A stretch of DNA of 64,000 nt, from NCBI RefSeq assembly GCF_007676705.1, contig NZ_VEBF01000001.1, forward strand, positions 558,001 to 622,000, in the 5' to 3' direction. The stretch comes from Paenibacillus xylanexedens. Its GTDB lineage: Bacteria > Bacillota > Bacilli > Paenibacillales > Paenibacillaceae. The notes under the pieces were generated by a model. That model saw only the letters and a program-made list of their open reading frames with translations, searched no databases and had not been told where the DNA came from. Within the stretch, counting starts at the first letter, position 1. Each line of letters starts with the position of its first letter. Position numbers and translations under genes: made by a program. Below, in pieces: positions 18,086 to 28,038 of this stretch.

Positions 18086-18937
18086 TCACGAGCGGTGGCG
18101 ATACTGGCTGGGCGTGCAACCGGTCCAACGCTTGAATATTTTAATGAAATAATTATCACTTCCGAATCCCACGCGGTAACCAATCTCCTGTACAGGAAGA
18201 TCCGTCTCACGCAAGTATTCAGCCGCTTTCTCCATCCGTACCCCATGCAGGTAATGAATCAGGGTATGGCCGGTTTTCTTTTTGAACAGAGCACTCACAT
18301 AATTCTCGCCCATCATCACATATCGTGACATGGATTTGACGGTAATGTCCTGATCGTAATGCTGCCCGATGTACTCAATAATTTTGCTAATCTCCGGGTG
18401 CTTCACAACCGGCTCACGAACAGGCGTGAACGGAAGATCAGTCTCAGACGCTGTCGCGGAAGAGACCGTAAGAGAAGTAGCCGAAATCGGCGTTGATGTG
18501 ATTAGCGGAGGTGGAGATGGTACTTCATGATGGTCTGCCTCCGTTCGGACTTCCGCCGAAGCACCAAGTTCCGCACTTACTTTACGAAGTGTATCACGCA
18601 GTGAATTCACACTCATCGACAGCTTCAGAATATAATTTGAAGCTCCATATTCCATCGCACGACGTACATATTCGAACTCCCCCATACAGGTGAGCATGAC
18701 AAACTTGGTTTTCAACCCGGCTTGGCGGGTCTGTTTGAGTAATTCAAGACCATCCATACCCGGCATGACAATATCAGTCAGCACCAAATCCGGTGTATCC
18801 CGTATGATCATTGCCAGCGCTTCGGTCCCATTACCGGATTCTCCGATGACCGTGAAGCCCAGCTCTTCCCAGGAAATAATCTCTCGCACCGACTCTCGTA
18901 CGAATACCTCATCCTCTACAAGTAATACTTTCCACAT
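18086..18937 (-). CDS. YesN-type response regulator (receiver plus AraC output)
   Basis: A 283-residue regulator. The receiver domain has acidic residues in LLVEDE (6-11) and the phosphoacceptor Asp in LVLTDIVMPGMDG (about residue 55). A Ser/Thr/Pro-rich linker at about 140-175 leads to a C-terminal AraC helix-turn-helix pair ending WTGCTPSQYRHRS. It is shorter than typical YesN proteins (about 370-540 residues), lacking the long middle region. It probably activates the ABC genes directly downstream when phosphorylated by the kinase upstream. Confidence 0.93.
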   Translation of the reverse strand: MWKVLLVEDEVFVRESVREIISWEELGFTVIGESGNGTEALAMIIRDTPDLVLTDIVMPGMDGLELLKQTRQAGLKTKFVMLTCMGEFEYVRRAMEYGASNYILKLSMSVNSLRDTLRKVSAELGASAEVRTEADHHEVPSPPPLITSTPISATSLTVSSATASETDLPFTPVREPVVKHPEISKIIEYIGQHYDQDITVKSMSRYVMMGENYVSALFKKKTGHTLIHYLHGVRMEKAAEYLRETDLPVQEIGYRVGFGSDNYFIKIFKRWTGCTPSQYRHRS

Positions 18938-18960
18938 GCCAGATTCCCCTCTCCAGTCGT

Positions 18961-20781
18961 CTAGTCAGACCGCTTCTGTACATAAGGCGTCGACAATAAA
19001 AAAGGAATGCTGAACCTCACTAATGTCCCAGGCTTGGTATCGATCACTTCAAGTGTACTTTGACCTTTGAACAATAACCGCAATCGTTCCCTGAGGTTGG
19101 ACAGGCCGATCCCCGGACGCGTCCGGGTCACCTGCAAACGCCGGGATTCCTCCATTCCGATTCCGTTGTCTGCCACCTCCAGCATCAGTGTTCCTGTGTC
19201 TTGCCTATAAATGCTGATACCGATCTGCCCAAGCTGCTCCAGTGGCCCAACACCGTGGTGAATGGCATTCTCCACCAGTGGCTGCAAGCTCAGCTTGGGC
19301 ACCAGCGCATACTCCAACTTATCGTCAAATTCACAAGTTACCTCGAAGCTATCGCGGTAACGAATCCGCTGGATATGAAGGTAGGCTTGAACCAACTCGA
19401 TCTCATCCTTCAGATATACCAATTCGACCTGTGAATTCAGGCTGACCTCCAGTAATTTGCCCAAGGAAACACACATCTCGGAGATCTCCTCATTCCCGCT
19501 GCGTATCGCACTCCATTTCATTGTATTCAACGTATTCAGGAGAAAGTGCGGATTCATCTGAGCCAGGAGCATATGAAAATGTACCGCTTCCTTCTGTCGT
19601 TCCTCTGTCTTGAGTCTGGCAATCATCTGATTGGCATCGTCCAGCATCGTATTAAATGTACGTGTCAGTTCCAGCACTTCGCCACGGCTGTGGCCCTCAG
19701 GAATGCGAATCTTGAGGTTTTTGCGGACGACCTCCTTCATCTGTTTCTGTAGATGCGACAAAGGGCGCGTGAACGTCGCCGAGATCATAAAAGCCATGAG
19801 TACAAATGCTCCTGTGAACCCAAAAAAGGTTAGAAAATAACGCTGTTTCAGTTCAGATATCTCTGTAAAGAGAATCGAGAGCGGAATCCGATTCACCATA
19901 TACCAGTCCAGTGATTCGATGTACACGTAGTTAATCAGCGTATCCGAAGCTGGATCGGTTAGATAAGCCTCCGCCGGATGGAGAGCTATTTCAGCCGTAA
20001 CCTCAGGGGAGAGTGCGGCAGTTTTGGATGAACGGGCAATGGTCTCCCCACTACCTGTAATAAGATAATACTCCTGGCTACTCTGTGAATCCTTCAGCAT
20101 GGTCTGGAACCAGTATGAATAATCGATGCTAATTCGTGCCAGGCCATACCGTTTGCCGCCGCTATCTTTCATGTAGGCATACAGTGACAAGAGGTACGGG
20201 CTGGAGGATAGCTCCCGCAGCACATGGTTAGTATCTCGAGCATCCCAGCGATAAAAAAGTTCTTCCGGTTGAAGCGGGTGTGAATCCGCATCACCTTTTG
20301 AAATCGTGATCTCCCCAAGACGCTCACGGAATTGTTCCAAATAGGGGCCGTACGCCAGCGCTTTCTCGGGCAAATACGAAGTGTAAACGCTATCATGAAA
20401 ATCCAGCAAAGTAAAGTACACGGAAGGATTATATAGGAAGAAACTGTTGTTGATCATTTTAAACTTCTCTTCCACTAACGACTTGTTCTCAAGCGGCGTA
20501 CGATTGTCCGGGGAGGTTAGCACACTTCTTACCGCAGAATCCTGTTCCAGAAAAATGAGTGTTTTGAAGGCAATGCTCATCTGGTCCTCCAGAGATCGGT
20601 ACATCTGTACCAGCTGCTCATGACTCTGCTCACTGATTTTCTGCTCGACGAGCGATTCAATCTGCTGATAATTGTAGACATTCAATGCACTGAACGGCAA
20701 AAGAATCAACACCACAAATGCGCCGAACAGGCGGTATCTGAGCCGCTGTGGCAACCAACTCTTCCAATTTGGCTTCTTCAT
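18961..20781 (-). CDS. YesM-type sensor histidine kinase
   Basis: A 606-residue membrane kinase. A first helix at about 17-37 and a second near 300-325 enclose an extracellular sensing region; a HAMP domain follows, then the HisKA_7TM-like motif AQMNPHFLLNTLNTMKWSA with the phosphorylated His, and a C-terminal ATPase domain (LVENAIHHGVGP, then GIGLSNLRERL). It should sense an extracellular sugar or the loaded binding protein. The response regulator starts 23 bp downstream. Confidence 0.93.
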   Translation of the reverse strand: MKKPNWKSWLPQRLRYRLFGAFVVLILLPFSALNVYNYQQIESLVEQKISEQSHEQLVQMYRSLEDQMSIAFKTLIFLEQDSAVRSVLTSPDNRTPLENKSLVEEKFKMINNSFFLYNPSVYFTLLDFHDSVYTSYLPEKALAYGPYLEQFRERLGEITISKGDADSHPLQPEELFYRWDARDTNHVLRELSSSPYLLSLYAYMKDSGGKRYGLARISIDYSYWFQTMLKDSQSSQEYYLITGSGETIARSSKTAALSPEVTAEIALHPAEAYLTDPASDTLINYVYIESLDWYMVNRIPLSILFTEISELKQRYFLTFFGFTGAFVLMAFMISATFTRPLSHLQKQMKEVVRKNLKIRIPEGHSRGEVLELTRTFNTMLDDANQMIARLKTEERQKEAVHFHMLLAQMNPHFLLNTLNTMKWSAIRSGNEEISEMCVSLGKLLEVSLNSQVELVYLKDEIELVQAYLHIQRIRYRDSFEVTCEFDDKLEYALVPKLSLQPLVENAIHHGVGPLEQLGQIGISIYRQDTGTLMLEVADNGIGMEESRRLQVTRTRPGIGLSNLRERLRLLFKGQSTLEVIDTKPGTLVRFSIPFLLSTPYVQKRSD

Positions 20782-20955
20782 TCCTTAGTGCTCGCTCCCC
20801 TACAATTAATGAACCCATTATAGCACCTGCCTGCCATTTACAGCCGGGGGCGAATGATTTGCATGGATTTGTGATATCCGTTGTCTGCATTGAAGAGAAT
20901 TGCACAGATATGTTCTATTCGTGTAAAAAAGAAATGGATGGATGGGACCCTTTTT

Positions 20956-21723
20956 TCATACTTGATGTCGTCTCCGGTATTCCGAGGGGCTGATCCCCAC
21001 CGTGGACGAGAATACGCGGCTCAGATAGAATCCGTTCTCATACCCACATCTCTCCGCAATCTGCGTTAGGGTTAAACGACTATCCACCAACAAGGCTTTT
21101 GCCTTTTTGAGACGGATCGCTTTCAGGTAATCAGATGGTGTTTCTTGAAAAGCCTCCCGGAACCTTCGGGTAAGCTGAACTGGACTCAACGCCAGACGCT
21201 CGGCCATTGCTCGGAGACTGACAGCCTCTCCTGCCCACTCCTCCAACAACACGGCCGCTTCAGTCATCAGAGCGTCTTCCGTGAACTTTCGTTCCATCAA
21301 TCTACTCTGTCTGCGCTCCCATTGATACAGTTGCCACAAGTCCATCATCAGGTGGGTTTTCCACTCTGCTCCAGTCTCATCGTTGTCCTCGCTTGCCTGT
21401 CGCAGATAAGCATACGTCGAAGCCAGACGCTTCGTATCATTAATCAGGGATTTTCCGATCGGCGGCAGAAGATCCTCATCCTCTGCGGAGTTACAACGGA
21501 ACTGTATATAGTGAAACGTCAGCGGAGTTACGGTCTCTCTGCGAAAAGGAACGTGGGGCGGGCACAACACCAGATCAGCGAACCCCGCCTCTCCTGTATG
21601 CCCCCCAATCTCATAACGAAATACGCCCTCTTCAACGGCAAAGACCACCCAAGCGTCGTAGATATCCTCTGCCAATGCAAACTCAGCTTTCTTCTTCCAG
21701 TAGATGTGATTAAGGAGGTCCAT
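20956..21723 (-). CDS. AraC-family transcriptional regulator
   Basis: A 255-residue regulator with an N-terminal sugar-sensing cupin-like half and C-terminal double helix-turn-helix (SLRAMAERLALSPVQLTRRF and LTQIAERCGYENGFYLSRVF). The ATG at 21723 follows AGGTG with 6 bp spacing; a longer open frame upstream lies in AT-rich promoter DNA. It is divergent from the FAD oxidoreductase at 21869, its likely target. Confidence 0.9.
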   Translation of the reverse strand: MDLLNHIYWKKKAEFALAEDIYDAWVVFAVEEGVFRYEIGGHTGEAGFADLVLCPPHVPFRRETVTPLTFHYIQFRCNSAEDEDLLPPIGKSLINDTKRLASTYAYLRQASEDNDETGAEWKTHLMMDLWQLYQWERRQSRLMERKFTEDALMTEAAVLLEEWAGEAVSLRAMAERLALSPVQLTRRFREAFQETPSDYLKAIRLKKAKALLVDSRLTLTQIAERCGYENGFYLSRVFSSTVGISPSEYRRRHQV

Positions 21724-21868
21724 GATACACCTGCCTTTGTTATGAAATAAAGTATATGCTCGATGATAATATAGTGTATTTGAAAAGTAAATATATAGAA
21801 CTAATATGAAATTATAGATATGAAATACGAGCTTAGGCTCCTCCATATTCAATGAGAGAGGTGTTCAT

Positions 21869-24133
21869 ATGAAGCACGAACTCGTTAAACCGGATATCAC
21901 CGTCATCGGGGGTGGGCTAGCTGGTGTGTGTGCAGCCATATCTGCGGCACGACTGGGCCAACAGGTCGCGCTGGTGCAGAATCGCCCCGTACTCGGCGGC
22001 AATTCCAGCAGCGAAGTACGCGTATGGGTCTGTGGCGCTACCGCCCACGGGATTAACCGCTATGCCCGTGAGACTGGCATCATGGGAGAATTGTTTGTAG
22101 AGAATCAGTATCGTAATCCGGAGGGTAATCCTTATCTCTGGGACTTAATCATTCTGGAAGCCGTTCGAGCCGAACCCAACATTCGACTGTACCTTAATAC
22201 CGATGTACATGAAGTAGAAGCCACAGGAGATGGAGAGGAACGCATGATCACCTCTGTTACCGGGTGGATGATGGGTTCTGAGCGCAAAATCCGATTTGAG
22301 AGTCAGATCTATCTGGACTGTACGGGCGATGGACTTGTTGGCTTTTTGGCTGGCGCCAAGTTTGCACTCGGCCGGGAAGCCCGCAGCGAATATGGTGAAG
22401 AATGGGCACCTAAGGTAGCCGATCAGATCACGCTCGGCAGTACACTTCTCTTCTATACCAAGGATGCTGGTGCGCCTGTCCGTTATATCCCGCCTTCTTT
22501 TGCCAAGGATATCACGCAGACCAGCATTCCGATTCGCCGGGTCATTCGCAGCGGGGATTCCGGTTGTCATTACTGGTGGATTGAATGGGGTGGTGAACAT
22601 GACACCGTTCATGACAATGAGCTGATCCGTGATGAACTGTGGTCCGTGATCTACGGGATCTGGGACTATATCAAGAATTCCGGCAAGTTCGATGCAGAGC
22701 AGATGACGCTGGAGTGGATCGGTTCGCTGCCTGGCAAAAGGGAGTACCGCCGTTTCACGGGTGACTATGTGCTCACCCAGAACGATATTATCAGCCAGCG
22801 GGAATTCCCGGATGCCGTTGCCTTTGGCGGCTGGTCCATCGACCTGCATCCCCCGCAGGGCATGTACGCCGAAGCGAGCGGCTCGAAGCATATGCATGCC
22901 GATGGCGTATATCACGTGCCGTTCCGCTCGCTGTATTCCGCGAATGTGCGGAATATGCTCATGGCCGGACGCGACATCAGCGCATCGCATGTCGCCTTCG
23001 GCACGACCCGCGTCATGGCAACATGCGCGGTCATCGGCGAAGCCGCGGGTACAGGCGCGGCACTCTGCGCGGCCATGGGGGTGTCGCCGCGCGAGCTGCA
23101 CGCGAGGCATCTTGCGGTGTTGCAGCAGACATTGCTGCGGCAGGACGCATCCATCATCGGGGTGCGCAGCCACGATGAGTTGGATCTGGCCCGGCGTGCC
23201 AAGGCTACAGCCTCCAGCACGCTGACGGGCATCGCTCTGGAGCAGCCTGGTGACACGTACCCGCTGGGTACGGATGTGGCCCTGCTGCTGCCTGTGCAGC
23301 CAATGCTCAGCGGCTTGGAGCTGCTCCTGGATGCATCCAGCGATACCGCGCTGACGGTAGAGCTGTGGGATACGGGACGTAAGGAGAATTACGTCCCGCA
23401 TTCGTTACAAGTCACGGCAACCGTTAACGTTACGGCGGGAACCGCGCAGTGGGTGAACCTTCCTCTCGAATGGCGACCGGAAGAACCGCAGAATGCTTTT
23501 ATTATCATCCGCTCTAATAAAACTGTCTCACTCTACCATTCGACAGAATCACACAGCGGGGTGCTGATCTTCTTCAAAACGGAAGAAAACCATGTGTCCA
23601 AAAATCTGGAGGACCACGCCACAGATCAGCCTGTCGTATTATGGTCCATGCAAGGGTTGGCACGTCAACCCTTCTGCTGTCGTACCCTCTCTGAGACCAC
23701 GGCCTATTCAGCGGACAACACGATCAACGGTTACCATCGCCCCTTTGGTGGCCCGCAGCAGTGGATGTCGCAGCCGATGCAGTCTGGCAGACCAGAATGG
23801 GTTCAACTGTCGTGGGAAGATCCACAGACCTTGGCTGAACTGCACTTGACGTTCAATGATGATGTGAACGAGGATCTGGTTAATCTGCATCACCATCACA
23901 CCACATTCCGCGTCATGCCTGAACTTGTGCGCGATTATCGAGTGGAAGTATTGAATCAGTCTGATGAGTGGATCGAGATTATAAACGTATCGGAAAATCG
24001 CAGAAGAAAAGTCATCCATTCCTTGGATACACCTGTGTATGTGCAGGCGCTTAGAGTAATCATTGATGCCACTAATGGCAGCAGGTATGCGGAGTTGATC
24101 GAGATTCGGGCGTACGGGGAAGCTACACGGTAG
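21869..24133 (+). CDS. FAD-dependent oxidoreductase with C-terminal discoidin-like domain
   Basis: A 754-residue protein. Residues 10-450 are an FAD_oxidored-type domain: the dinucleotide motif GGGLAGVCAA at 13-22, GGNSSSEVRVWVCGA near 45, and a C-terminal FAD motif MLMAGRDISASHVAFGT. The rest carries two beta-sandwich-like segments resembling carbohydrate-binding or discoidin modules. Such proteins occur in glycan-utilisation loci, probably acting on sugar derivatives; the substrate is unknown. GAGAGGTG precedes the ATG. A stretch at about 22.85-23.35 kb is markedly GC-richer than the rest of the gene. Confidence 0.82.
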   Translation: MKHELVKPDITVIGGGLAGVCAAISAARLGQQVALVQNRPVLGGNSSSEVRVWVCGATAHGINRYARETGIMGELFVENQYRNPEGNPYLWDLIILEAVRAEPNIRLYLNTDVHEVEATGDGEERMITSVTGWMMGSERKIRFESQIYLDCTGDGLVGFLAGAKFALGREARSEYGEEWAPKVADQITLGSTLLFYTKDAGAPVRYIPPSFAKDITQTSIPIRRVIRSGDSGCHYWWIEWGGEHDTVHDNELIRDELWSVIYGIWDYIKNSGKFDAEQMTLEWIGSLPGKREYRRFTGDYVLTQNDIISQREFPDAVAFGGWSIDLHPPQGMYAEASGSKHMHADGVYHVPFRSLYSANVRNMLMAGRDISASHVAFGTTRVMATCAVIGEAAGTGAALCAAMGVSPRELHARHLAVLQQTLLRQDASIIGVRSHDELDLARRAKATASSTLTGIALEQPGDTYPLGTDVALLLPVQPMLSGLELLLDASSDTALTVELWDTGRKENYVPHSLQVTATVNVTAGTAQWVNLPLEWRPEEPQNAFIIIRSNKTVSLYHSTESHSGVLIFFKTEENHVSKNLEDHATDQPVVLWSMQGLARQPFCCRTLSETTAYSADNTINGYHRPFGGPQQWMSQPMQSGRPEWVQLSWEDPQTLAELHLTFNDDVNEDLVNLHHHHTTFRVMPELVRDYRVEVLNQSDEWIEIINVSENRRRKVIHSLDTPVYVQALRVIIDATNGSRYAELIEIRAYGEATR

Positions 24134-24263
24134 GAGGACTTTGAGCACATTAGGTTTGGATAGCTGATTATGGCCCTGCTCAACATATACGATGGATATT
24201 TACGGTACGGATCACACATGTCATATGTATGAGAGTCTCCACTCCTGAACGAGAACTGCAAGC

Positions 24264-24303
24264 AAAAAAACAGGTTGTCTTGATCTTCAAGACAGCCTGT
24301 TTA
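24264..24303 (-). terminator. Rho-independent terminator after the DUF1801 gene
   Basis: AAACAGGCTGTCTTG and CAAGACAACCTGTTT flank AAGAT and run into TTTTTTT on the minus strand. The convergent FAD oxidoreductase gene may use the same stem. Confidence 0.85.
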
Positions 24304-24382
24304 AGCGTTATAACGTATATGGTGATGGAGGGAAGCAGTTTATTTTCTCCAGTGATTCAGTACTTGTTGATAACGTGCAGAG

Positions 24383-24805
24383 TTATTGATCCGGATAGGT
24401 TTCTTTTAAGAACTCAACAGACTGCACGATTAGTGCTTTCAACACATCCACATGAATATCCGCGACCTTGTTGATGTACACACATGCTTTCCCAGTCGTA
24501 TGTTTTCCAAAGTCTTTCAGCAGTTCTTCCCGCTCGCTATCCCCTGTGGCAAAATACAAACTGATCTTCGCCTTTCGTGGCGAGAAGCCCACTAGTGGTG
24601 CATCTCCTTCGTGACCCGATTCATATCTGTAATGATATGCACCGAATCCAATAATACTCGGTCCCCACATTTTTGCATCATAACCTGTCGTCTCCGTGAA
24701 GATATCCAATAATTGATAAGCGTCTTCACGTTTCTTTGCATGCTCGATCTGTTCAATGAATTCAATGACACTTTGGTCTGTTATTGTTGTTTTAAGTTTG
24801 TACAT
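24383..24805 (-). CDS. DUF1801 domain protein
   Basis: A 140-residue protein resembling YdhG/DUF1801 proteins: the KREDAYQLLDIFTETTGYDAK region and MWGPSIIGFGAYHYRYESGH at about 45-65 are typical. Function unknown, fold iron-chaperone-like. The ATG at 24805 is preferred with GGAG 11 bp upstream; a GTG lies 12 bp earlier. It starts 19 bp after the phosphotransferase gene stop, so it is probably in one operon. Confidence 0.8.
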   Translation of the reverse strand: MYKLKTTITDQSVIEFIEQIEHAKKREDAYQLLDIFTETTGYDAKMWGPSIIGFGAYHYRYESGHEGDAPLVGFSPRKAKISLYFATGDSEREELLKDFGKHTTGKACVYINKVADIHVDVLKALIVQSVEFLKETYPDQ

Positions 24806-24824
24806 TGAAGGGATCACTCCTTAA

Positions 24825-25619
24825 TTAAGTCCAATCCTCAAAATGCTTTTCCAGAAAGACAAGCTCTTTCTCATAGTGTGCGAGATGACCTTCTTCTACC
24901 ATTTTTATAAAAGCTTGTTCCCCAACAGCTGCACGATCAGATAGTGTTTTACACATAAAACGAATGCGTGATATAACCCATTCCTTCAGGTCTGTCGGCA
25001 CACTCAATCCATACGTGCTCATAAATAATGTAATGCGTTCTTTACGAACAGATCCATGCGCCTGGCTAGAGTATGGCATAACACCCTTTCCATCCATCTT
25101 TGGTGAGAAATCTGCGAGTGGAACGGACGTGTACAAGGCATAGGCGATATCCCACAGACGAGGACCCGGACCTGCCATATCAAAATCAATAATCCCATGA
25201 GGACGGCCGTCCCTGTACACCATATTATACGGCGCAAAATCGTTATGACATACAACTTCATCTTCAGTTACGCCTGGATATCTGTTCGTTGATTCTGATG
25301 TGGTTGTAAATCCACCGGTCGCATCATGGTAACTTCTCAACAGTTTAGCGATACCCATTAAAGATTCGTCTGACCACATATACTCTTCTATCTCAGGATA
25401 GTCATTGCCTGGAACGATTCCTTCAAGGTAAGAGAGTACTTCTCTCCCCTGTTCATCTATTCCGAGAAATCGAGGAGCGTGGTTATAACCAACTTTTTCG
25501 AGATGTAAAAGCAGTTCATACACATATGGATTGGGTTTGGCATACCGGCGAACCGTCTCGCCTATCCTGACAACCTGATTCACATTACCTCCCGATAACG
25601 CTTCCTCCTGTTCGGACAC
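24825..25619 (-). CDS. Aminoglycoside-phosphotransferase-family kinase
   Basis: A 264-residue APH-fold kinase. The catalytic loop is VCHNDFAPYNMV (Brenner-type HxDxxxxN) and the metal site IIDFDMAGPGPRLWDIAY. The N-terminal lobe is short. It may phosphorylate an antibiotic or a metabolite. The start is GTG (GTGTCC), preceded by GGAGGG. Confidence 0.85.
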   Translation of the reverse strand: MSEQEEALSGGNVNQVVRIGETVRRYAKPNPYVYELLLHLEKVGYNHAPRFLGIDEQGREVLSYLEGIVPGNDYPEIEEYMWSDESLMGIAKLLRSYHDATGGFTTTSESTNRYPGVTEDEVVCHNDFAPYNMVYRDGRPHGIIDFDMAGPGPRLWDIAYALYTSVPLADFSPKMDGKGVMPYSSQAHGSVRKERITLFMSTYGLSVPTDLKEWVISRIRFMCKTLSDRAAVGEQAFIKMVEEGHLAHYEKELVFLEKHFEDWT

Positions 25620-25673
25620 TCTGATCCCTCCTAATGTTACACTTCTTTGGTATGGGCGTGATTACGATTTTTC

Positions 25674-25733
25674 TTATATAAACACACTACCCAGCATGAG
25701 GACTACACCCAATATCTTGTTGATATTAATCAT
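25674..25733 (-). pseudogene. Nineteen-codon fragment, possible remnant of a membrane transporter
   Basis: GGAGG and an ATG open a frame of 19 residues (MININKILGVVLMLGSVFI) ending in TAA. It resembles the last helix of a small drug/metabolite transporter rather than a full protein. It lies in an otherwise empty interval of about 280 bp (25620-25901). Confidence 0.3.
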
Positions 25734-25857
25734 TTCATGCCTCCTTCATTACCAGTCCACTATTTTATGAGTTTCTCTACTTCATGTCTTCGATTTTCTA
25801 TTCCATATTCCTGCATTTTATATCAACGGGCCTGTTCTAGTATCATCATAACAAATA

Positions 25858-25882
25858 GCGTCGTCATCACTGACGGCGCTGT
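25858..25882 (-). terminator. Hairpin terminator after the GNAT gene
   Basis: AGCGCCGTCA GTG ATGACGACGCT followed by ATTTG on the minus strand. Stable stem, weak T-run. Confidence 0.55.
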
Positions 25883-25901
25883 TGTCTGCTCTCACAATAT
25901 G

Positions 25902-26441
25902 TTACGTAGCCACTTCATGGTGCAGATCCATACTATTTTCAAAAAAGGCTGACCGTTCTACATGATACAGATCATAGATTTGCTCCTTGGCATTGATCCG
26001 TTGATATACATCGGGATAGACATCATTAGCTAATTTCACATAAGACAGTTTTTCTACCGCTTTTCTGGACCTTACATTTTGCTTGCGTATCTTCATAAAT
26101 ACCGTCTCAATCGCATGTTCCAGAAACAATTCAATGAAGAAGGCTGATTTCGCTTTTTGACTATACCCATTCCCAAAATACGGCGATCCAATCCATGTGG
26201 CTAAGAATCCTCTTTGGTGCTCGATGTGATATAGATCAATCGTACCAATGGGCTGGCCTGCTTCATTCAAAATCGTTCGAGTAATCACCGTTTTTTGTTC
26301 TTCTTCAGCCATTAATTGTTTGGTCAGGAATAGATATTCCTCATACGATTGGCATGCATAACGAACGTAGGGAAAAACTGCGGGGTCCATCATTAAGCTG
26401 TACAGTGAATGGCATTCCTGCAAATCACGTTTTTTTAACAT
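25902..26441 (-). CDS. GNAT-family N-acetyltransferase (RimJ/RimL type)
   Basis: A 179-residue GNAT protein. The sequence GTIDLYHIEHQRGFLATWIG and the acetyl-CoA region GNGYSQKAKSAFFIELF match the RimL-like fold, with RKQNVRSRKAVEKLSYVK as motif B. Substrate unknown. The ATG at 26441 is favoured, with GGTGG upstream; a GTG 12 bp earlier is possible. Confidence 0.82.
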   Translation of the reverse strand: MLKKRDLQECHSLYSLMMDPAVFPYVRYACQSYEEYLFLTKQLMAEEEQKTVITRTILNEAGQPIGTIDLYHIEHQRGFLATWIGSPYFGNGYSQKAKSAFFIELFLEHAIETVFMKIRKQNVRSRKAVEKLSYVKLANDVYPDVYQRINAKEQIYDLYHVERSAFFENSMDLHHEVAT

Positions 26442-26582
26442 TCTGTCTACCACCTAGTCCTTTTAGTCCGCTATATCAAGCAAATTAAGTATATAAAAGG
26501 TATTGTGGTATTTAATGAATTCTGTATATGGCTTATGTAAAATGCATTGGCAAATGTTGTTCATCTCATTTCCGGATAGCAC

Positions 26583-26622
26583 AAAAAAACGGCGTGTCCC
26601 TTTTGCGGGAATACGCCGTTTG
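26583..26622 (-). terminator. Rho-independent terminator after the GH5 gene
   Basis: AAACGGCGTATTCCC and GGGACACGCCGTTTTTTT pair across GCAAAA on the minus strand. Confidence 0.85.
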
Positions 26623-26645
26623 CACGGATAAGGATAGACAGTCTA

Positions 26646-27833
26646 TTATTGCATACCTTGCATGATTGCATTAATGATGTTTTGCTGCGTCACGGTATTG
26701 TTCGAACGGTTAAATAATGCGAATCCATGTTGACCATTGTGTCCATTGTCCCAATAAACCGGAACCATTTTGTATTTCTTCGCTTTTGCTGTAACTGCTT
26801 TTGCATATGCAGCACGATATACATTGTTGCTGGAATCGTAGGACGTTTTATCAATGGAACCGAACTCACCAATCACTACAGGATAGCCTTGAGTCACAAA
26901 TTTATCGTACATGGACTTGAACTGCGATTCCAGATAATCTTCTTGTCCCCAAGTAGACTTTTTGGAAGGATTCGTAGCCGTTGCCCCCCATTGCGTGATA
27001 TTACCGTTTTCCTCACCTGCAAAATCCCATGGAGAGTAATAGTGTGCCGAGATCATGATTCTCTTCTGTGAACTAGGAATGGCGGAAGATCTGAAATTAT
27101 CTGTCGGGAGCGCGAAGCCGTAATTACCCACAGTGAAGTCAATATTAGTGTTCCAGCCCGGAATTAGCAGCCATCTGGCACTGTTGTTCCCTCCAGTCTG
27201 ACGAACCGTATCCACGAAGATTTGATTATAGGCGTTCAGATTAGCGTAATATGCAGAGTTCGGGTTACCATAGTTACCATCGAACACTTCGTTCATGGAT
27301 TCGAAAATAAGACGGTCATTGTAGTTGCTAAACTTGGTGGCAATCTGCTGCCACACCTTTTTATACTTTTCCTTAATGGCAGTCTGATTGCCACCATTCA
27401 CGAGCAGCCATCCACCTTGGACTGAATTGTACCCATCGCCATGAATATTGATAATGACATACAGGCCTTCATTGTACGCATAATCCACCACTTGCTGAAT
27501 TCGATTCAGCCATGCCGCATTGATTGTATAATTGGGAGCGCTTCCAATGTTATTCAAATAGGAAACGGGAATACGAATGGACTTGAAGCCTGCTGCTTTC
27601 ACCTTTTTGATCAACTCTGGAGTCACCGTAGGATTGCCCCATGCAGTTTCATTCGGTGTGCCGTTCACCGCTGCTTCCAGCTGATTGCCCAGATTCCATC
27701 CTGCACCCATCTCAGCCACAATTTGTGAAGCGTCCGCTGCAGATGCTTTCGCGCTCCATCCGGTAAAGGCCAACGTAGCCAGTAATACAAGCGCCAAGCT
27801 ACTGATGCCAAACTTCTTCCATTTTTTGAACAT
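26646..27833 (-). CDS. Secreted GH5 endoglucanase (cellulase, probably GH5_4)
   Basis: A 395-residue enzyme with a Sec signal peptide ending at about residue 32. The catalytic domain starts with GAGWNLGNQLEA and ETAWGNP, typical of GH5 subfamily 4. The general acid is Glu182 in FESMNEVF and the nucleophile Glu323 in VIGEFGS; the invariant His is in INIHGDG. It should hydrolyse beta-1,4-glucans such as cellulose, lichenan or xyloglucan outside the cell. No binding module is attached. GGAGG sits 7 bp before the ATG at 27833. Confidence 0.93.
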   Translation of the reverse strand: MFKKWKKFGISSLALVLLATLAFTGWSAKASAADASQIVAEMGAGWNLGNQLEAAVNGTPNETAWGNPTVTPELIKKVKAAGFKSIRIPVSYLNNIGSAPNYTINAAWLNRIQQVVDYAYNEGLYVIINIHGDGYNSVQGGWLLVNGGNQTAIKEKYKKVWQQIATKFSNYNDRLIFESMNEVFDGNYGNPNSAYYANLNAYNQIFVDTVRQTGGNNSARWLLIPGWNTNIDFTVGNYGFALPTDNFRSSAIPSSQKRIMISAHYYSPWDFAGEENGNITQWGATATNPSKKSTWGQEDYLESQFKSMYDKFVTQGYPVVIGEFGSIDKTSYDSSNNVYRAAYAKAVTAKAKKYKMVPVYWDNGHNGQHGFALFNRSNNTVTQQNIINAIMQGMQ

Positions 27834-28038
27834 GACCATACCTCCGCTTATCTTATTTTTTCTTCAAGCAGTGCGGTTAATCTATTTATACAGATTGAAT
27901 GATACGAGAATCCACACCCTCCTCTCTATCGATCAAACAAAAGAAATATTCGTCTACCGACAACATAATAACACATTTTTGGAAAATAAAGCACTATCTT
28001 TCTCCTGTTTTTTGAGTTTTTGTTACAAAAACCTCCAT

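Noticed and set aside
22145..23401. A 418-codon open frame antisense to the FAD oxidoreductase
   Set aside because: It has no recognisable domain, an Arg/His-rich composition and no ribosome site, and is explained by the GC-rich codon use of the sense gene.
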